38,088 nucleotides of DNA from Acidimicrobiia bacterium (lineage in GTDB: Bacteria; Actinomycetota; Acidimicrobiia; IMCC26256; JAMXLJ01). The translations under genes and the position numbers were made by a program. The DNA lies in NCBI GenBank assembly GCA_024281095.1, contig JAMXLJ010000025.1:1-38088 (forward strand), given 5' to 3'. Every line of letters starts with the position of its first letter. The stretch's first letter is position 1. Positions 7,117 to 14,622 of the stretch are shown one piece after another. The notes beneath the pieces are model-generated. The model was not told where the DNA came from, did no database searches, and saw only the letters and a list, made by a program, of their open reading frames with translations.

Positions 7117-8271
7117 ATGCAGATCACCGCATCGACCGACCTCTCCACGCTCGTCGACCTGCTGACGCGACAACGCGATCAGAACCTGCACGACTGCGCG
7201 CAGGTCTACGTCTCGGTGGATGGCAACGTCCTCCTCGACGCGGTGATCGGCGAGACCCGGCCCGGGCGGCCCCTGCGTGACGACGATCTCATGCTGTGGT
7301 ACTCGTCGAGCAAGCCGGTGACGACCGTCGCGGTCATGCAGCAGTGGGAGCGCGGCAATCTCGCGCTCGACGATCCGATCTCGCGCTTCGTCGAAGGGTG
7401 GGGCGCCGGCAAGGAACGCTGCACCGTCCGGCACGTGCTCACGCACACCGGCGGCTTCCCGCTGTTGCGCGGCGGCGAGACCTTCGACCAGGACATCGCC
7501 TACGACGAAGCAGTCGCGCGCATCGCCGCGCACCCGGCCGAATGGGAGCCCGGCACCGCGGCGGGCTACCACGCGGCGAGCGGGTGGAAGATCCTCGGTG
7601 CCGTCGTGGCCGCCGTCGATGGCCGCCCGATCCAGCAGTACGTGCGCGACGAGATCTTCGAACCACTCGGCATGGACCACTGCCGGCTCGGGATCCCGGT
7701 CGACGAGCAGCAGGAGCTGGGTGAGCGGGTCGTCCCCGTCGCATGGAAAGGACACGGCCTCATCCGTACGGTCGACGGGGCGTTGCAGATGGTGCCGTAC
7801 CGGATCGACCGGATCCACAACGAGCCGTGGCACATCGCCAAGGTCGAACCGGGCGGCGGTATCCGCGGCCCGGCGCGCGAGCTCGGCCGGTTCTACGAGT
7901 CGCTGCTCGGGTTCGGGCCGCCGATCCTCGACAATCGCACGATCGAGGCGATGATCGCTGTCCATCGGCGGGGCCTGAAGGACGTCACGTTCGGCCTGTC
8001 GTTGCCGTGGGGTCTCGGTGTGCAACGTGCGTTCACCGGCGGCCCGAGCCGCCGCGCGTTCGGCCACAACGGCATGGCGTCATCGCGCGGGCTCGCCGAC
8101 CCCGAGATCGGGCTGGTGATGGTGATCGTCTGCAATGGACTTCCCGGCTACCTGGAGAACGAACAGCGGTTCCTCGAGCTCACCGACGCGACCTACCGCG
8201 CGCTCGGAGACGACGTCGCGCGCGTACGACAAGAGGTGCGTCCGATCGCGGGCGGCCTCTTCAGCAGCTGA
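7117..8271 (+). CDS. Beta-lactamase-fold serine hydrolase (class C/EstB-like esterase)
   Basis: A 384-residue protein of the serine beta-lactamase-like family. The SxxK nucleophile motif is at 63-66 in WYSSSKPVTTV. HVLTHTGGFP is the conserved strand of the esterase/D-aminopeptidase group. GYHAASGWKILGAVV holds the Tyr motif (Y-x-A/S in place of Y-x-N), and FGHNGMASS near the end supplies the H-x-G motif that replaces KTG. No signal peptide is seen, which argues for a cytoplasmic esterase or amidase rather than a secreted beta-lactamase. These proteins cleave esters, amides or lactones; the substrate is unknown. It faces the inositol-phosphatase operon, with an inverted repeat between. Confidence 0.88.
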   Translation: MQITASTDLSTLVDLLTRQRDQNLHDCAQVYVSVDGNVLLDAVIGETRPGRPLRDDDLMLWYSSSKPVTTVAVMQQWERGNLALDDPISRFVEGWGAGKERCTVRHVLTHTGGFPLLRGGETFDQDIAYDEAVARIAAHPAEWEPGTAAGYHAASGWKILGAVVAAVDGRPIQQYVRDEIFEPLGMDHCRLGIPVDEQQELGERVVPVAWKGHGLIRTVDGALQMVPYRIDRIHNEPWHIAKVEPGGGIRGPARELGRFYESLLGFGPPILDNRTIEAMIAVHRRGLKDVTFGLSLPWGLGVQRAFTGGPSRRAFGHNGMASSRGLADPEIGLVMVIVCNGLPGYLENEQRFLELTDATYRALGDDVARVRQEVRPIAGGLFSS

Positions 8272-8290
8272 CGCCGGTTGCCCATCCTTT

Positions 8291-8337
8291 CAGTTGGGAC
8301 AATTCGTTGGCCTGTGAGCAGCAAACCGTCCCAACTG
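8291..8337. terminator. Inverted repeat between convergent genes
   Basis: CAGTTGGGAC (8291-8300) and GTCCCAACTG (8328-8337) are perfect 10-base complements around a 27-base loop. They sit in the 77-base gap between the convergent hydrolase and phosphatase genes. The position suggests a shared terminator, although no T-run follows on either side and the loop is long. Confidence 0.4.
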
Positions 8338-8348
8338 CGGGAGGAGGG

Positions 8349-9167
8349 TCAGCGGCCGGATGCGCGCGCGATGTCGAGGAGCTGCCCGTGCACCTCGGGC
8401 GACGCGGCCAGGATGTCGCCGGAGTCGATCCAGCTCGCGTCGTCGCCGCGCCAGTCGGTGACGACCCCGCCCGCTTCGCGCACGAGCAGCGCGCCGGCGG
8501 CGACGTCCCACGGGCCGAGGCCGAGCTCGAAGTAGCCCTCGAACGTGGCCGACGCCGTCCACGCGAGGTCGAGGCTCGCCGCCCCGGCGCGGCGCAGGTC
8601 CTCGAAGCGTGCGATCGCGTCGTCGAACGCACGGAGATACGTCGGCAACCATTCCTTGTGCCGGAAGGGAAACCCGGTCGCGCAGATCGCCTGTTCCGGG
8701 TTACGGCGGCTGACCTCGAGCCGCTCCTTGCCGCGGAACGCGCCGCGATCGCGCACGGCGACGTAGGTGTCGCCGAGGAACGGCGCGTGCACCACACCGA
8801 CGACGGGGCGGCCCGCCTCCACGAGCGCGACGGACACACCGACCGCGGGGAACCGGTGCAGGAAGTTGCTCGTGCCGTCGAGCGGGTCCACCAGCCAGCC
8901 GACGTCACTGCGACGCCCGTTCCCGGGTGTGCGGGCGTCGGCCCATGCCTGCGCGCCCTCGCCTTCCTCGCCGAAGAACGGGATGCCGGGCGCGGCGGCC
9001 TCGAGCACGTCGCGAATGGCGCGCTCGCTGGCGAGATCGGCCTCGGTCACCCAGTCGCCGGGGCCCTTGCCGTGCACGTCGCGCGCGGTACCGAAGCGTT
9101 CGGAGACGACGAGCCCGCCTGCGCACGCGGCCGCGAACGCAGCATCCGACAGCGCGTCGAGATCCAT
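8349..9167 (-). CDS. Inositol monophosphatase-family phosphatase (first of two)
   Basis: A 272-residue member of the Mg2+-dependent IMPase/FBPase-like superfamily, which removes phosphate from inositol phosphate, histidinol phosphate or similar small molecules. Metal-binding motifs are present in order: DWVTEAD (38-44), GEEGEG (66-71), WLVDPLDGTSNF (91-102), and GLGPWDVAAGALLVREAGG near residue 210. ATG 9167 is used (GTG 9170 is directly upstream). It begins 13 bases after the stop of the paralogue, so the two are surely co-transcribed. Which of inositol-1-phosphate, histidinol phosphate or PAP is the substrate cannot be read from the sequence. Confidence 0.9.
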   Translation of the reverse strand: MDLDALSDAAFAAACAGGLVVSERFGTARDVHGKGPGDWVTEADLASERAIRDVLEAAAPGIPFFGEEGEGAQAWADARTPGNGRRSDVGWLVDPLDGTSNFLHRFPAVGVSVALVEAGRPVVGVVHAPFLGDTYVAVRDRGAFRGKERLEVSRRNPEQAICATGFPFRHKEWLPTYLRAFDDAIARFEDLRRAGAASLDLAWTASATFEGYFELGLGPWDVAAGALLVREAGGVVTDWRGDDASWIDSGDILAASPEVHGQLLDIARASGR

Positions 9168-9180
9168 CACCCGCGTCCGG

Positions 9181-9927
9181 TCACGCGCCCGCCGAGTTCA
9201 GCAGGGCGCGGAACAGATCGTCGGTGGAACCGGCGACGAGCTGACGGCGAGCGTCGAACTCGAACACGTCGAGCGGCATCCGGTGCGCGTCCTGCACCTG
9301 TGCGCCCGCTTCGCGGCACGCGAGCACGCCGGCGAGGTAGTCCCACGGCGCGTGGTACCGGCCCGCGTCGACGTAGCCATCGAACGCACCGGTCGCGACG
9401 TCGCACAGGGCGAGCGCGGCCGAACCCATGGCACGGAACTGTCGCCACGGCAGCACGCGCGGCGGCAGGCTCGAGATCGCGATCACTGCGTCCTCCAGCC
9501 TGCGCACCGACGACGCATGGATCGGGCGGCCGTCGCGCCACGCGCCCTTCCCGCGCACCGAGGTGATCGCGCACCCGGTGGCCTGGTTCACGACGAGACC
9601 GGCCGACGCACCCTCGCGGTCCATCGCACACAGTGACGTCGCCCAGTACGGCAACCCGCGCGAGCAATTCGTCGAGCCATCGACTGGGTCGAGCACCACC
9701 GTGATCCCCGCATCGTGACGACCGGTGAGCGCCGACTCCTCGCTCATCACCGCGACCGGGGCCTTCGTGAGCACCTCGAGTGCCGCGGCGTCGGCGACGA
9801 GGTCGAGCGCGTACTGGCCGGGCCGGTCGGTGCGCGCTCGCAGCTCGTCGGGCGGGATTCGACCGACAGCCAACCGCACGGCCTCGGCGGTCCGCTCGAA
9901 GAGGTCGAGCAGGTCGTCGGGCGTCAT
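9181..9927 (-). CDS. Inositol monophosphatase-family phosphatase (second of two, upstream gene)
   Basis: A 248-residue paralogue of the adjacent gene, clearly diverged. It keeps DLVADAAA (the T/E-A-D position is altered to V-A-D), MSEES (61-65), VVLDPVDGSTNCSRGLPYW (78-95) and HAPWDYLAGVLACREAGA. It also begins with a shorter N-terminal region. The family role is Mg2+-dependent phosphomonoester hydrolysis in the cytoplasm. In the usual motif 1 the Glu/Asp pair after Thr binds metal; here only the Asp remains, so kinetics or substrate may differ. The start at ATG 9927 has no ribosome binding site; a weak -10 (GACTTT) lies 6 bases upstream, which may indicate a leaderless mRNA. Confidence 0.86.
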   Translation of the reverse strand: MTPDDLLDLFERTAEAVRLAVGRIPPDELRARTDRPGQYALDLVADAAALEVLTKAPVAVMSEESALTGRHDAGITVVLDPVDGSTNCSRGLPYWATSLCAMDREGASAGLVVNQATGCAITSVRGKGAWRDGRPIHASSVRRLEDAVIAISSLPPRVLPWRQFRAMGSAALALCDVATGAFDGYVDAGRYHAPWDYLAGVLACREAGAQVQDAHRMPLDVFEFDARRQLVAGSTDDLFRALLNSAGA

Positions 9928-10026
9928 CGGGGCAAAGTCTGGCAGATCACCGGCGGGTCCCTGCTATCCCGCGCCTCCACAGCAAAGATGAGAGCGAAAT
10001 CACGCACGAGCGGGGAGGTACCGGCC

Positions 10027-10434
10027 ATGTGGAAGGACTTCAAGGAGTTCGTCTTGCGGGGCAACGTCGTGGATCTCGCGGTGGCGGTCGTCCTCGGGGC
10101 CGCGTTCGGCGCGGTCGTCACCGCGTTCGTGGCCGATCTGTTGACGCCGTTGATCGCGATCCCCGGCAAGGCCGACTTCTCCGGGCTCACCTTCACGATC
10201 CATGGCAGCGTGTTCCGCTACGGGCACTTTTTGAATCTGCTGATCTCGTTCGTCGTGGTCGCTCTCGTGGTGTTCTTCCTCGTGGTGCGTCCGCTCAACG
10301 TGCTCATGGAACGGCGAAAGACCGGACGTGACATCGAGACCGAGACACGCGACTGCCCCGAGTGCCTCAGCTCCATCCCCGTCGGCGCGCGCCGGTGCGC
10401 CTTCTGCACCGCGGAGTTGACGCCAACCGGCTGA
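10027..10434 (+). CDS. mscL: Large-conductance mechanosensitive channel MscL with C-terminal zinc ribbon
   Basis: A 135-residue channel subunit that opens under membrane tension to release solutes during osmotic downshock. WKDFKEFVLRGNVVDLAVAVVLGAAFGAVV is the signature N-terminal amphipathic helix plus TM1. TM2 is LISFVVVALVVFFLV, followed by RPLN. The C-terminal part carries C110-x2-C113 and C124-x2-C127, a small zinc ribbon common in actinobacterial MscL but absent from the enterobacterial protein. ATG 10027 has a GGGGAGG ribosome binding site 8 bases upstream. It converges with fdhD, the stops being 7 bases apart. Confidence 0.96.
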   Translation: MWKDFKEFVLRGNVVDLAVAVVLGAAFGAVVTAFVADLLTPLIAIPGKADFSGLTFTIHGSVFRYGHFLNLLISFVVVALVVFFLVVRPLNVLMERRKTGRDIETETRDCPECLSSIPVGARRCAFCTAELTPTG

Positions 10435-10441
10435 GCGCCCT

Positions 10442-11281
10442 TCAGCGCGCGACGTCCACCCGTTGCGCGTGCGAATACACGTTGAAGCGGCCGGGACGGA
10501 CGAATCCCACGACGGTCTGGCCGAGCCGGGTTGCGGCCTGAACCGCGAGGCTCGACGGCGCGGAAACCGCGCACAGCACCGGGATGCCGGCGACCGCCGC
10601 CTTCTGCACGATCTCGAAGCTCACGCGCCCGGAGACGAGCACCACGTGCGCGCGAAGCGGCAGGCGCCGTTCGAGCGCGGCATACCCGACGAGCTTGTCG
10701 AGCGCGTTGTGTCGGCCGACGTCTTCCCGCAGCGCCATCAACTCACCGTCGTGGTGGAACAGCGCGGCTGCGTGGAGGCCGCCGGTGACGTCGAACACCT
10801 GTTGCGCCTCACGCAGACGCTGCGGGAGCTCGAGGATCGTCGAACCGTCGACACGGACGTCGTCGTCGACCGGCGCGCACTGAACCTCGACCTGCTCGAG
10901 CGCGGCCTTGCCGCACAACCCACAGCTCGCGTTCGCCGCGAAGCTGCGCTCGTGACCGTCGAGCGACACCGGCTCGCGCAACCGGACGGTGACGACGTTG
11001 TAGCGCTGCTCGCCTCCCTCGACGCAATACGCCACTCGGGCAACCGCATCCGGAGAGGTGACGATGCCTTCGGTGATGCAGAACCCGACCGCGAGCTCGA
11101 AATCGGCGCCGGGCGTGCGCATGGTGACCGCGAGCGGCATGGGGTCCTGGCCCGGCCCGTGCACGCGGATCTCCATCGGTTCCTCGGTGACGAGCCGATC
11201 GGGGCGCTCGACGACCCGGCCTCCGTCGAGCGCGTGCACGCGCACCTGCGTGGTGGGGCGACGGACCACGACGTTGTTCAC
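10442..11281 (-). CDS. fdhD: FdhD, formate dehydrogenase sulfur-carrier/maturation protein
   Basis: A 279-residue protein matching FdhD, which passes sulfur from a cysteine desulfurase to the molybdenum cofactor so that formate dehydrogenase becomes active. The catalytic CxxC is in ASCGLCGK (C120 and C123). Other family features are TEEPMEIRVHG, RTPGADFELAVGFCITEGI, DVTGGLHAAALF, REDVGRHNALDKLVG and VSGRVSFEIVQKAA. The start is GTG 11281, nine bases after the mobA stop, so it is the second gene of a mobA-fdhD operon. No formate dehydrogenase gene is in the window, so its client must be elsewhere. Confidence 0.95.
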   Translation of the reverse strand: MNNVVVRRPTTQVRVHALDGGRVVERPDRLVTEEPMEIRVHGPGQDPMPLAVTMRTPGADFELAVGFCITEGIVTSPDAVARVAYCVEGGEQRYNVVTVRLREPVSLDGHERSFAANASCGLCGKAALEQVEVQCAPVDDDVRVDGSTILELPQRLREAQQVFDVTGGLHAAALFHHDGELMALREDVGRHNALDKLVGYAALERRLPLRAHVVLVSGRVSFEIVQKAAVAGIPVLCAVSAPSSLAVQAATRLGQTVVGFVRPGRFNVYSHAQRVDVAR

Positions 11282-11290
11282 GAGCGCAAC

Positions 11291-11878
11291 TTACCCATCG
11301 ACGTCGGCCAGCCATCGGGCAACGTCGTCGGGCGTGTCGACATCGGCGAACGAGTGCGCGTTCGCGCCGGCGACCGCCCGCCAGCGGGTCTCGCCGACCA
11401 TCTCGGCGGGCACCCGATCGATCAGGCCTACCAGTGAGCGGCGCCCCTCGGCGAGCAGACCGGCCGCCGCGCCGACCACACCGGTGCCATAGCGCGCGCA
11501 GAGGACCTGCAGGTGCCCGTCGGCCGTGGGCACCACCGTGCCGTCGCCGGGCCAGTCGGCGAGCAGACGGACGAGCTCCGGGCCGACGAAGGGAAGATCG
11601 ACCGCCAACACCACGATGGGGCCGTCCGGGGCACCGCTGCGCACCAGTTCGTGGTGACCGGCGACTAGGGCCGCGAGCGGGCCCCCGCCGGGCGGCTCTT
11701 CGACGGTGGCCGGAAGCGCGGTGTAGCCCGGTCCGACTTCGATGACCGGATCGCAGACCGCCGTGAGCACGCGGGCGGCGCGGTCGGCCAGACGCTCCCC
11801 GCGCCATGTGATCTCCGCCTTCGGCGCGCCCATACGACGGCTGCTGCCACCAGTGAGCAAGAGCGCGGCTCGCGTCAC
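11291..11878 (-). CDS. mobA: MobA-like molybdenum cofactor nucleotidyltransferase
   Basis: A 195-residue protein of the MobA/nucleotidyltransferase family, which joins GMP (or CMP) to molybdopterin. The N-terminal nucleotide-binding loop is LLLTGGSSRRMGAPKAEI, and the metal-binding Asp lies in VLAVDLPFVGPELV. GPLAALVAGHHE and the FADVDTPDD ending are typical of MobA. The GTG start at 11878 is chosen because TACCGT lies 7 bases upstream and the family begins exactly here. An in-frame extension to 12247 is antisense to the next gene. It is the first gene of the operon with fdhD; together they support a bis-MGD enzyme such as formate dehydrogenase. Confidence 0.9.
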   Translation of the reverse strand: MTRAALLLTGGSSRRMGAPKAEITWRGERLADRAARVLTAVCDPVIEVGPGYTALPATVEEPPGGGPLAALVAGHHELVRSGAPDGPIVVLAVDLPFVGPELVRLLADWPGDGTVVPTADGHLQVLCARYGTGVVGAAAGLLAEGRRSLVGLIDRVPAEMVGETRWRAVAGANAHSFADVDTPDDVARWLADVDG

Positions 11879-11885
11879 GGCAACG

Positions 11886-11895
11886 ACGGTATCGT
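11886..11895. promoter_or_regulatory. Overlapping divergent -10 elements for mobA and the PPOX gene
   Basis: On the minus strand TACCGT (11891-11886) lies 7 bases before the mobA GTG. On the plus strand TATCGT (11890-11895) lies 7 bases before the GTG at 11903. The two hexamers share bases 11890-11891, so the promoters should compete for polymerase. Both would make leaderless mRNAs. Confidence 0.5.
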
Positions 11896-11902
11896 CCGCG
11901 TG

Positions 11903-12322
11903 GTGGACGAGAACGGGATCCGCGCACGCTTCTCGGGCGCGCGCGTCGCAAGGCTTGCCACCGTCGACGCCGGCGCGCGTCCGCATCTCGTGCCGGTGTG
12001 CTTCGCCGTCGAGCGCGACACGGTCTTCACAGCGGTGGACGCGAAGCCCAAGACGACGAACGCGTTGCGTCGCCTCGACAACATCGCCGCCCATCCTGCG
12101 GTGAGCCTTCTCGTCGACGAGTACTTCGACGATTGGACGAAGCTGTGGTGGGTTCGCGCCGACGGCGACGCACATGTCGTGCATTCGGGGTCGGATCACG
12201 ACGACGCGATCGCGCGCCTCGTCGCGAAGTATCCGCAGTACCGGCACCGACCTCCGCAGGGCGCCGTGATCGTCGTCGACGTGCGGGCCTGGCGCGGCTG
12301 GGCCTGGGCCGAGCCGCGCTGA
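11903..12322 (+). CDS. PPOX-class, probably F420-dependent, split-barrel oxidoreductase
   Basis: A 139-residue flavin/deazaflavin split-barrel protein of the pyridoxamine-phosphate-oxidase superfamily, of the actinobacterial group annotated TIGR03668. Landmarks are FSGARVARLATVDAGARPHLVPVCFAV, VDAKPKTTNALRRLDNIAAHPAVSLLVD, DDWTKLWWVRADG and the end QYRHRPPQGAVIVVDVRAWRGW. Members bind F420 or FMN and reduce small organic substrates; the physiological reaction is not known. GTG 11903 is used because it is 7 bases from the -10; GTG 11900 is the other possibility. It diverges from mobA with a shared promoter, but I see no functional reason for the link. Confidence 0.85.
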   Translation: MDENGIRARFSGARVARLATVDAGARPHLVPVCFAVERDTVFTAVDAKPKTTNALRRLDNIAAHPAVSLLVDEYFDDWTKLWWVRADGDAHVVHSGSDHDDAIARLVAKYPQYRHRPPQGAVIVVDVRAWRGWAWAEPR

Positions 12323-12355
12323 CGCCCGACGGCGAGTGGGAGCAACGGCGGGTGG

Positions 12356-12775
12356 TCAGCCGGCGGCGGGAGTGCGCAGCGTGTAGGTGAGCACCTGCCA
12401 CCGGCCACCCCGGCGCACGAGCTTGAGCTCGTCGCGCAGCCGCGAGCCGTCGTGCAGCTCGACTGACGTGATGACGACGGCGACGTGCGGCCCCGCCGTC
12501 GCTTCCTCCACTGCGACGTGCCGTGCGAGGCGCCGAAGCTCCGGCCGATCGCGATACGCGGTGCGCTTGTCGGCGATGAAGTCGCCGCGCGTGCGCCCGT
12601 CGCGCAACTCCGACGTGGACAGCGACCACAGGGTCTCGAAGTCGAGCCGGTCCCAAGCCTGCTCGTACCCGAGCGCCACCTCGGAGGGGCTCGGACCGGG
12701 ATCGCGACTGATCGCGACGCCGGCGGCCACGATGAGCACGACCACGAGCACCGCGACGATCGCGAAGACGATCAT
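12356..12775 (-). CDS. Membrane-anchored protein with NTF2-like domain
   Basis: A 139-residue protein. Residues 3-23 are one hydrophobic helix (VFAIVAVLVVVLIVAAGVAI). The rest (about 30-139) is a compact soluble domain starting PSEVALGYEQAWDRLDFETLWSLSTSELRDG, the typical helix pattern of NTF2-like or DUF4878-type domains, and ends in strands ELKLVRRGGRWQVLTYTLR. No catalytic residues are evident, so a binding or scaffolding role outside the membrane is possible. Its ATG overlaps the stop of the pterin dehydratase gene (ATGA), so translation is coupled. It converges with the PPOX gene. Confidence 0.72.
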   Translation of the reverse strand: MIVFAIVAVLVVVLIVAAGVAISRDPGPSPSEVALGYEQAWDRLDFETLWSLSTSELRDGRTRGDFIADKRTAYRDRPELRRLARHVAVEEATAGPHVAVVITSVELHDGSRLRDELKLVRRGGRWQVLTYTLRTPAAG

Positions 12776-13071
12776 CGGGCGGCATCCGGCGCGACCGCCT
12801 CGATCTCACGCGCCAGCTCGAGGTCCTTCGCGGTGATGCCGCCCGCGTCGTGTGTGCTGAGCGTGACGTGCACCGTCCGCCAACGCACGTCGAGATCCGG
12901 ATGATGGTCTTTGGCCTCTGCGAGGAATCCGACCCGCACCACGAACGCGATCGCGTCCGCGAACGAACCGAGCTGATACGAGCGGCGGATGGCGTCTCCC
13001 TCGCGGGCCCACGTGCCGAGCCCGCTCAGGCCCGTCTCGATGTCGAGATCGCTGAGCTTCGGTGTGGCCAC
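12772..13071 (-). CDS. Pterin-4a-carbinolamine dehydratase
   Basis: A 99-residue protein of the PCD/DCoH family, which dehydrates 4a-hydroxytetrahydropterin; bacterial members also act on molybdopterin-related or unknown pterins. The active-site motif is KDHHPDLDVRWRTVHVTLSTHDAGGITAKDLELAREI, with the paired His and the later His all present. SYQLGSFADAIAFVVRVGFLAEA forms the preceding helix. The GTG at 13071 begins VATPKLSDLDI; an in-frame extension upstream is antisense to the radical SAM promoter. A NANNNT hexamer (GACAAT) lies 6 bases before it. The gene is translationally coupled to the membrane protein. No phenylalanine hydroxylase is nearby. Confidence 0.92.
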   Translation of the reverse strand: MATPKLSDLDIETGLSGLGTWAREGDAIRRSYQLGSFADAIAFVVRVGFLAEAKDHHPDLDVRWRTVHVTLSTHDAGGITAKDLELAREIEAVAPDAAR

Positions 13072-13132
13072 ACCGCCATTGTCGCCGACCGAAGCGGGGT
13101 GGGTGGCATTGCCTCGGCGAACGTGTGTTCGA

Positions 13133-13138
13133 TATGGT
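13133..13138 (+). promoter_or_regulatory. -10 element TATGGT of a probable leaderless transcript
   Basis: TATGGT ends 7 bases before the GTG at 13146, and this decides the start chosen for the radical SAM gene. An alternative ATG at 13134 lies inside the hexamer itself. Confidence 0.45.
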
Positions 13139-13145
13139 GTGCGTC

Positions 13146-14210
13146 GTGGGAGCACGTCACCGCTGGGCTTCGCTCGACGCCGGCCCGGGCGCGCAGACCA
13201 CCCTGTTCGAGCTGCCAGAGCGCGAGATCGGTACTGGTGAGTTCCGCGGGCTCGAGTTCCTGCACGTGCGGGCTCGCCGGATCATCAACGAGGTGCCCGA
13301 CCGGTCGCCGGTGCCGTTCCGCCACACGATCAACGCGTACCGCGGTTGCAGCCACGCGTGCACGTACTGCTTCGCGCGCCCGACGCACGCCTATCTCGAC
13401 CTCGATCCGGGCACCGACTTCGATCGCGTGATCGTCGTGAAGGTGAACGCGGTCGAGCGGCTGCGTGCGGAGCTCGCGCCGAAGCGCTGGCAGGGCGAGC
13501 CGATAGCGATGGGCACCAACACCGACCCGTATCAACGGGCGGAGGGCAAGTACCGGCTCACTCGGGGGATCATCGAGGTGCTCGCCGAGGCCCGCAATCC
13601 CTTCTCCATCCTCACGAAGGGCACATTGATCACGCGCGACCTCGACCTTCTCGCCGACACGGCCCGGCGCACGTCGGTGGAGACGTGCTTCTCGATCGGC
13701 ACGCTCGACGAGGACGTCTGGCGGGCCACTGAGCCAGGCACGCCCCATCCGATGCGAAGGGTCGAAGCGGTCGCGCGACTCAACGAGGCGGGGGTGCCAT
13801 GCGGCGTGCTGCTGGCACCGGTGCTGCCCGGGCTGTCGGACCGCCGCGATCAGCTCGATGCGGTCGTGCGCGCGTGTGTGGAGGCCGGGGCACGGTCGAT
13901 CTCACCGGTGCTGCTGCACTTGCGGCCGGGCGTGCGGGAGCACTACCTCGACTGGCTGCACGGCACACACCCCGAGCTCGCGGACGACTACGCCCGCCGG
14001 TACCAGCGCGCGTACGCGCCGAACCGGGAAAGGGCCGAGCTGGCGCATACCGTCCGTGAGCTCGTCGACCGTCATCGTCGTCGGGGCGGTTCCACCACCC
14101 GCATGTCCACCCGGTTCGACCGCGTGTCACGGGAAGCCGACGGCTTTCCTCCTGTTCCGCGTTCGCGATGGAGTGCGGCACGGCGGCAGCAGCCAGACTC
14201 GCCTGCATGA
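13146..14210 (+). CDS. Radical SAM protein, Rv2578c family
   Basis: A 354-residue radical SAM enzyme. The 4Fe-4S-binding cysteines are in YRGCSHACTYCFARPTH (CxxxCxxC). The block around it, PFRHTINAYRGC...THAYLDLDPGTDFDRVIVVKVNA, then GTNTDPYQRAEGKYRLTRGIIEVL and FSILTKGTLITRDLDLL, is the signature of the Rv2578c/spore-photoproduct-lyase-like group widespread in actinobacteria. The reaction is not established. Start: GTG 13146, because a TANNNT hexamer is 7 bases upstream; ATG 13134 would add four residues. The TGA overlaps the ATG of the DUF971 gene, so the two are coupled. The C-terminal 40 residues are basic and of low complexity. Confidence 0.9.
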   Translation: MGARHRWASLDAGPGAQTTLFELPEREIGTGEFRGLEFLHVRARRIINEVPDRSPVPFRHTINAYRGCSHACTYCFARPTHAYLDLDPGTDFDRVIVVKVNAVERLRAELAPKRWQGEPIAMGTNTDPYQRAEGKYRLTRGIIEVLAEARNPFSILTKGTLITRDLDLLADTARRTSVETCFSIGTLDEDVWRATEPGTPHPMRRVEAVARLNEAGVPCGVLLAPVLPGLSDRRDQLDAVVRACVEAGARSISPVLLHLRPGVREHYLDWLHGTHPELADDYARRYQRAYAPNRERAELAHTVRELVDRHRRRGGSTTRMSTRFDRVSREADGFPPVPRSRWSAARRQQPDSPA

Positions 14211-14542
14211 CCCGACCCGACGACGAGGTCGAGCCCCCGGTCGACGTGGCAGTCGACCGCGAGCAGGGCGTCACGATCACGTGGGTCGACGGCACCGTGT
14301 CGCGCTACGGCCTCGAGGAACTCCGCGTCAACTGTCCGTGCGCTGCGTGCCGGACGCGGCGCGACCGGGGCGAGCCGGCCTGGCGCCCGACGCCCGGGCA
14401 GCCGCCGCTGCGAATCGCCGACGCGGAGCTCGTGGGTGCGTGGGGTCTCGGGCTCGCATGGAACGACGGGCACACGACCGGCATCTATCCCTGGGTGATC
14501 CTGCGCGTCTGGGCGGGGCCTGACGCGGGCGCGCAGCGGTAG
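14207..14542 (+). CDS. DUF971 domain protein
   Basis: A 111-residue protein made of one DUF971 domain, also found at the N-terminus of gamma-butyrobetaine hydroxylases and in iron-sulfur assembly-linked proteins. Features are ITWVDGTVSRYGLEELRVNCPCAACRTRRDRG (Cys-Pro-Cys-x-x-Cys, a probable metal site), then ADAELVGAWGLGLAWNDGHTTGIYPWVILR, the typical G...W.DGH..GIY end. It overlaps the radical SAM gene by 4 bases. Because DUF971 proteins are linked to Fe-S handling, a helper role for the upstream radical SAM protein is a reasonable but untested inference. Confidence 0.88.
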   Translation: MTRPDDEVEPPVDVAVDREQGVTITWVDGTVSRYGLEELRVNCPCAACRTRRDRGEPAWRPTPGQPPLRIADAELVGAWGLGLAWNDGHTTGIYPWVILRVWAGPDAGAQR

Positions 14543-14610
14543 AGGCGCGTCCGAGGCGGTGTGAAGACGTCCGGACGGTGAACAGGTCGTCCTGACGCGC
14601 CGGGCGCCTC

Positions 14611-14616
14611 TATCCT
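14611..14616 (+). promoter_or_regulatory. -10 element TATCCT of a probable leaderless transcript
   Basis: TATCCT ends 6 bases before the ATG at 14623. The 80-base gap after the DUF971 gene gives room for a separate promoter. No ribosome binding site is visible. Confidence 0.5.
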
Positions 14617-14622
14617 TGCGTC

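Noticed and set aside
11879-12247. In-frame upstream extension of mobA
   Set aside because: It is antisense to the PPOX gene, and the MobA family starts with the GTG at 11878.
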